Source of the DNA: Cryptomeria japonica
Lineage: Eukaryota; Streptophyta; Pinopsida; Cupressales; Cupressaceae
DNA length: 64,000 nucleotides
Direction: 5' to 3'
NCBI RefSeq assembly: GCF_030272615.1
Contig: NC_081409.1
Location: 207,621,190-207,685,189 of the forward strand
This document shows, piece after piece, positions 59,457 to 64,000 of the stretch. Made by a program: the position numbers and the translations under genes. Every line of letters starts with the position of its first letter. Position 1 is the first letter of the stretch. The notes under the pieces were generated by a model. That model had not been told where the DNA came from, ran no database searches, and saw only the letters and a program-made list of their open reading frames with translations.

Positions 59457-61990
59457 TCAGTGAGTAGAAGATAGGGGTAGGACCCCTAACTTACTTCTAA
59501 GATACTCAAAAGTGTCCCTTGGCAGTGGCTTGGTGAAGATATCTGCTATTTGTTCCTTTGTGCTAACATACTCCAACACCACTTTCTTCTCTTGAGCTTC
59601 TTCTCTAAGATAATGATATTTGATAGAGATGTGCTTTGTCTTAGAGTGCATAACAAGATTCTTTGAAATGTTAATGGCACTAGTATTGTCACAGAATATA
59701 GTTATTGGCTCGGTAACTTTCTCATTTATACATTCCAACAGTTGTTTGATCCATGCTATGTTGGTACAATTCAATGTTGTAGCAACATATTCAGCTTCTA
59801 CTATTGACTGTGAAACACATCCTTGTTTCTTGCTAAGCCAACTCACTAGTCTTTCTCCTAAAAAGAAAGCTCCTCCACTTGTTCTTTTTCTGTCATCAAT
59901 GTTGCCTGCCCAACCAGCATCAGTATAAACTTTTAAATCAAAATCATTTCTTTTCTGATATACTAAGCCATAATCCTCAGTGCCTTTCAAGTATCTAAAA
60001 ATTCTCTTGATTGTTGTCATGTGTGTTTCCTTAGGATCTGCAGAGAATCTTGCAACTATACCTACTACATGTGCTATGTCTGGCCTATTGTGAACAACAT
60101 ATTGCAACTTTCCAACCATGGATCGGTAAAGTGTCTCATCAACAGATGCAGATTCATCATTCTTTGATAGTTTATAGTTGGTAGTCATAGGAGTACTTAC
60201 TGGTTTTGAATCCTCCATTCCAAATTTCTTCAAGATTTCCTTTATGTACTTGGATTGAGTAATGAAAATCTCATCTTTCATTTGCAATATCTATAAACCT
60301 ATAAAATACTTTATCTCACCGATTAATGACATCTCAAATTCTTTGCTCATTTCATTTCCAAAGTTCTTACATAAAGAGTCATTTCCACAAAATATAATAT
60401 CATCAACAAATATGGTAGAGATCAGTATTCCATTTTCATCATTCTTCATGTAAATATTGTTGTTTTCACTTGTTCTTATAAAACCAATCTTGATTAAATA
60501 AGAGTGCAATCTTTCATACCATGCTCTAGGTGCTTGTTTCAGACCATATAAAGCTTTGTTCAATTTACATACCTGATCTTTATTATTGTCTTCAGCAAAT
60601 CCTTCAGGTTGTTCAATAAAAACTTCTTCTTCTAATATTCCATTCAGAAATGCAGGTTTGACATCCATTTGATATACCTTAAAATTCTTGTAAGCAGCAT
60701 ATGCCAACAATGTTCTTACTCCTTCAAGTCTTGCTACAGGTGCAAAAGTCTCACCATAATCAATTCCTTCTTCTTGGGCATAACCTTTGCAAACTAGTCT
60801 TGCTTTATTTCGAATGACCTCTCCTTTTTCATTCAGCTTGTTTCTGAAAATCCATTTTGTACCAATTACATTTTTGTCCTTCGGTCTTGGGACCAGTGTC
60901 CATGTGTCATTCTTCTTGATTTGATCAATCTCTTCTGTCATAGAATTTATCCAATCTTCACTGTTAAATGCCTCTTTCACTATTCTCGGTTCAAATTCAG
61001 ATATCAGACATGTGTTATGTCTCAGTTTGCTCCTTGTCATCACTAGATCATCCTTATCTCCTATAATCTGACTTGGTGCATGATGTCTTCTGACATATTT
61101 GGCTAATACAGGCTCGGTAGGCTTTGTATGATCTTCTTCATCACTCGATAACTAGATATTTTCTTCATTTCCTTCTACAGTTTTCTTGGTAGGACTTGTC
61201 GGTTGAACATAGACAAATTCATCATAATCTTCTGGTTCCTTGGAATTTCCTTCATCATTTCTTTCTGCAAATTCATCAATTTTCACATTTGCGCTTTCTT
61301 CTATTTTGTTAGATGATTTGATTAGACATTTAAATGCTTTACTTCTAGAAGAATAACCAAGAAATGTTCCTTCTTCACTTTTCTGATCAAACTTGCCATT
61401 TCTATCATCCTTGTGTACATAGCGTCTACTTCCAAAGATTTTAAAATAACTTACATTAGGTTTCTTGTCATACCAGATTTCATATGGTGTCTTCAAAGTA
61501 CCTTTCTTCAGTTGTACTTGGTTCAGGGTGTAAATTGTTGTGCTTATTGCTTCTCTCCAAAATGTTTGTGGCACTTTCTTTTCAATCATTAGGGTTTTGG
61601 CACAATCCACAATAGATCTGTTTCTTCTCTTAGCAATTCCATTTTGTTGTGGAGTTCTTAGTGCAGAGACTTGTCTTTTTATACCATGATCATTACAGAA
61701 TAAGTTGAACTCATCAGATGTGAACTCTCCTCCTCTATCTGATCTAAGACATTTCAGTTGTCTTCCTGTCTCATTTTCAACTCTTTCCTTGTACCATTCA
61801 AACATTTGAAAAGCTTCTGATTTTTCTTTTAAAAACATTACTGACATCATCCTTGAGTAATCATCCACAAATTATATGAAATATTTATCACCATAATAAC
61901 TTTGAACTTTAATAGGACCACAAAGATTGGTGTGCACAAGATCTAAAATTCCCTTAGAAGTCCTCCAATTAGAACTAGGGAGATCAAATT
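59457..61990 (-). pseudogene. integrase, RT and RNase H of element H
   Basis: From 61990 the minus strand reads LVHTNLCGPIKVQSYYGDKY, a TAA, then DDYSRMMSVMFLKEK, LKCLRSDRGGEFTS and ALRTPQQNGIAKRRNRS (integrase). A TAG near 61149 precedes the [54 protein letters not shown] and [11 protein letters not shown] (FVDD, family YVDD). A TAG at 60288-60290 is followed by ITQSKYIKEILKKFGMEDSK and the RNase H block (YTDAGWAGNIDDRKRTSGG, SIVEAEYVA, CDNTSAINISKN, YVSTKEQIADIFTKPL) to 59457. Both TAGs are one C-to-T step from CAG, and the neighbouring residues support Gln. Confidence 0.9.
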
Positions 61991-62770
61991 CCAAACTTAA
62001 TTAGGCTCTAGACTTCAATTGCCCATCCACCAAGATGTCATTAAAATATCTAACTCCTTTAGTATACCACTTTTTGGCAAAACACCCTTGTAATAAGTCG
62101 AGGGGTCTATATTTATGAAATAGATTCCACCATATAGATCTTTCACCATGAATACTACCATCTTCAGGAATGACCCCATTGTGTGTGATGAGGCCTCTCA
62201 CCCTTTCCCAAGCTTTCTAGATAGTCCTAAATATCATAGATCCTATAGGGTCAATTGAAAATATACCAACTAGAAGATCATTAACAGAGAGAATTTTTCA
62301 AGCTTTGGCTTGTTTGGGGAAAACCAATTAAATGTATTCCAGATAGAACTTTCCATGGCTCATCTCCATCTAATGCCCTAAAAATCCACTTAGCACCCAA
62401 TGCAACACCTTGCATATTAAGATCTTTCAACCCAGTTCCACCTCTTTTCTTGTCTAAGAAGCACCACTTCCACTTGACCAATTGAGATTTCTTGTTACCT
62501 CTACCATCTGACCAGAGGAAGCCCCTAATCTACATTTGAAATGTCATTTATCTAGTTGCAAATAAACAACCATACTAAGGAGTAATAGATGTTGTAAGAG
62601 GAAATATTTTTTTGACAAAACCTGTATTCTTCTAACAAATGAAAGATACTATTTGTTCCATCTATTGAGTTTATTTCCAATCTTTCTCTTTATCCATATC
62701 CATATTTCCTTCTGTAATGGTAAAAACTTAGGGTTTCCACCATTAGATGTATGAAAACTACTATTTTTTG
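61991..62770 (-). pseudogene. LINE ORF2 fragment (post-RT region)
   Basis: The minus strand reads KEIWIWIKRKIGNKLNRWN near 62720-62660, then FLWSDGRGNKKSQLVKWKW, GGTGLKDLNMQGVALGAKWI (62430-62370) and GERSIWWNLFHKY (62140-62100). This is the segment between RT and the zinc-binding region of plant L1 elements. Several stops are present. It meets integrase of H at about 61990, which probably marks insertion or rearrangement. Confidence 0.75.
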
Positions 62771-64000
62771 CTTGAGTTGACCATTACATTCAAAAGAGGG
62801 AGAATCCAATAGATTCAATCAAAAATTAGAAAAGATTAAGACTGAATACTAACTGGATTGATTTGGGGGTTTCATCTTTTGTGAGTTGAAATGTTGAATT
62901 AAGGTAAAGTGTTAAAAAATGAAGGTAAAACTAAAAAAATAGTGAGCTATAGACATGGGATTTTCAAATGTACTTGGATCTAAGGAGAATATGTAGAATT
63001 GGATCTAATTGTCAAAAAACCCTCCAAAAATATCAAGATCGGTGTGCTCGTCACCCTGGTCCTCCTACTTTTTTGCACACCAAAGAGAGTTAACTTTTTC
63101 TCTGCAAATAGTGTCTATTTTGAAGAGAACAACTTCATACCTATTTCCTACACATAAGAGGAAAGGGATATAGGTTGGGAATAGGGGCTTGCCTTAGGTC
63201 AAATCTTAGTTTTGGAATTAACCATAAAATTGAGATAAAGATAATTGAAATTGTTGTAATGGAAGGTTCTCCTTTTAAGGGAGATGTTGAATAATGACTG
63301 AAAATGAAGTGATATACTTCCTTGTGAATTTTTATTTTTCTCCACACGGAAGTAGGGCTTGATGAAGTCTTCAAAAAAATAGGATGAATATGTCTTCTCC
63401 AATGCTTGAATCTTGACTTTATTGCTGCTCCTAAGCTTGAAGGAAGACTGATTAATACTCAATTGTTCTTGAATGCTTGATTGCTTGATCTCATGTGTGC
63501 TTTCTTATTAATGGATGCTTGATATATTATTGATTGATTGATTGTCAAATGAGAGGGGTAAACCTCCTTTTATACTTGCCTGTCAGATAAGTTGCTAATT
63601 TCTAGACATGAGCCGACACAAAGCAATAAATCCAACTCAAATTTAAAATAGGACCAAGGGGTCAAATGGGACCCAAATTAGGGGGGACTAGGGCATGGCG
63701 CCCTAGTCCTATCCCTTTTTAAGGCTAGGATAAGGTGCCCAATGCATCGAACAAGTGAAAAATGATGTAATTCATGAGGGGTATAAGCATAATCAGGTCC
63801 CAATCAAGCTAAGGGGCGCAAATGCTAAGGTAGGGACCCAATGTGGTCAAAATTGTACAAGGATGCAATTATAGGATGCTACATTTATCCCTGACTTTAG
63901 CGAAAGTATGAAGTCCATCATACTCTCAATAAAGTACTAAGGCTTCACATTGAAAAACTCTCACCATTTCATCGAGGAGGCAAGATACACAAAGCCCCTA
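62771..64000. other. unassigned, non-coding
   Basis: No protein motif is seen on either strand. A perfect 10-bp hairpin lies at 63685-63709. The tail (63640-63900) resembles LTR or UTR sequence but could not be assigned. Confidence 0.45.

Larger units (their letters stand above)
57560..61990 (-). mobile_element. SIRE-type Copia element 'H', 5'-truncated
   Basis: The minus strand carries integrase, RT, RNase H, PPT (CCAAAGGGGGAGAT, 59071-59058) and a 3' LTR. Gag, protease and the 5' LTR are missing; integrase is cut at about 61990, where a LINE fragment starts. The frame is the same from 61868 to 59457 with only point stops, making it one of the better preserved pol copies here. Confidence 0.85.

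Noticed and set aside
63141-63462. Two overlapping minus-strand frames of 77-87 codons
   Set aside because: No motif, AT-rich, mutually overlapping.

Overview
The window looks like plant nuclear intergenic DNA that is almost entirely nested, decayed retrotransposons. I found no intact host gene, tRNA, rRNA or CRISPR array. The mix (SIRE-type and Tork/Tnt1-type Ty1/Copia elements, an L1-type LINE with an RNase H domain, many solo LTRs, heavy stop-codon decay) points to a large plant genome. A conifer or other gymnosperm is my guess from this texture only; no marker gene fixes the species.

Layout: 1-2495 (- strand) is a long reading frame with DDE-transposase-like motifs and one internal stop; a cluster of GGGGGCCC palindromes and a two-monomer 171-bp repeat lie upstream of it. 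3560-5143 is the end of a minus-strand LTR element. 7231-17385 is one LINE insertion bounded by a 15-bp target-site duplication (TSD), itself split by a solo LTR (9781-11386). 18133-27905 is a plus-strand SIRE-type Copia ('A') whose gag is interrupted by a second LTR element ('G', 20386-25084) that encodes an unrecognised coiled-coil protein.

27906-37391 is a minus-strand Copia ('B'). Its gag is interrupted by a non-autonomous LTR element ('C', 28893-35741), whose 5' LTR is in turn interrupted by a 4.7-kb non-coding LTR-like unit ('D', 28923-33610). A solo LTR of family A (37392-38963) follows. 38969-56672 is a minus-strand Copia ('E') carrying four further insertions: a retrocopy-like unit (41162-42833), a solo LTR (44969-47573), a nearly complete Tork-type Copia ('F', 49442-54445) and another solo LTR (55014-56501). 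57560-61990 is the 3' part of another minus-strand Copia ('H'), abutting a LINE fragment (61991-62770). The rest to 64000 is unassigned.

Most boundaries rest on direct evidence: TG...CA ends, 5-bp TSDs, primer-binding sites, polypurine tracts, and host reading frames that rejoin when an insert plus one TSD copy is removed. Two themes recur. Most premature stops I could place in frame are TAG or TGA codons that differ from CAG or CGA by one C-to-T change, as expected from decay of methylated DNA. And otherwise different LTR families share a C-rich box and a GTGGG/CCCAC hairpin near their 3' ends.
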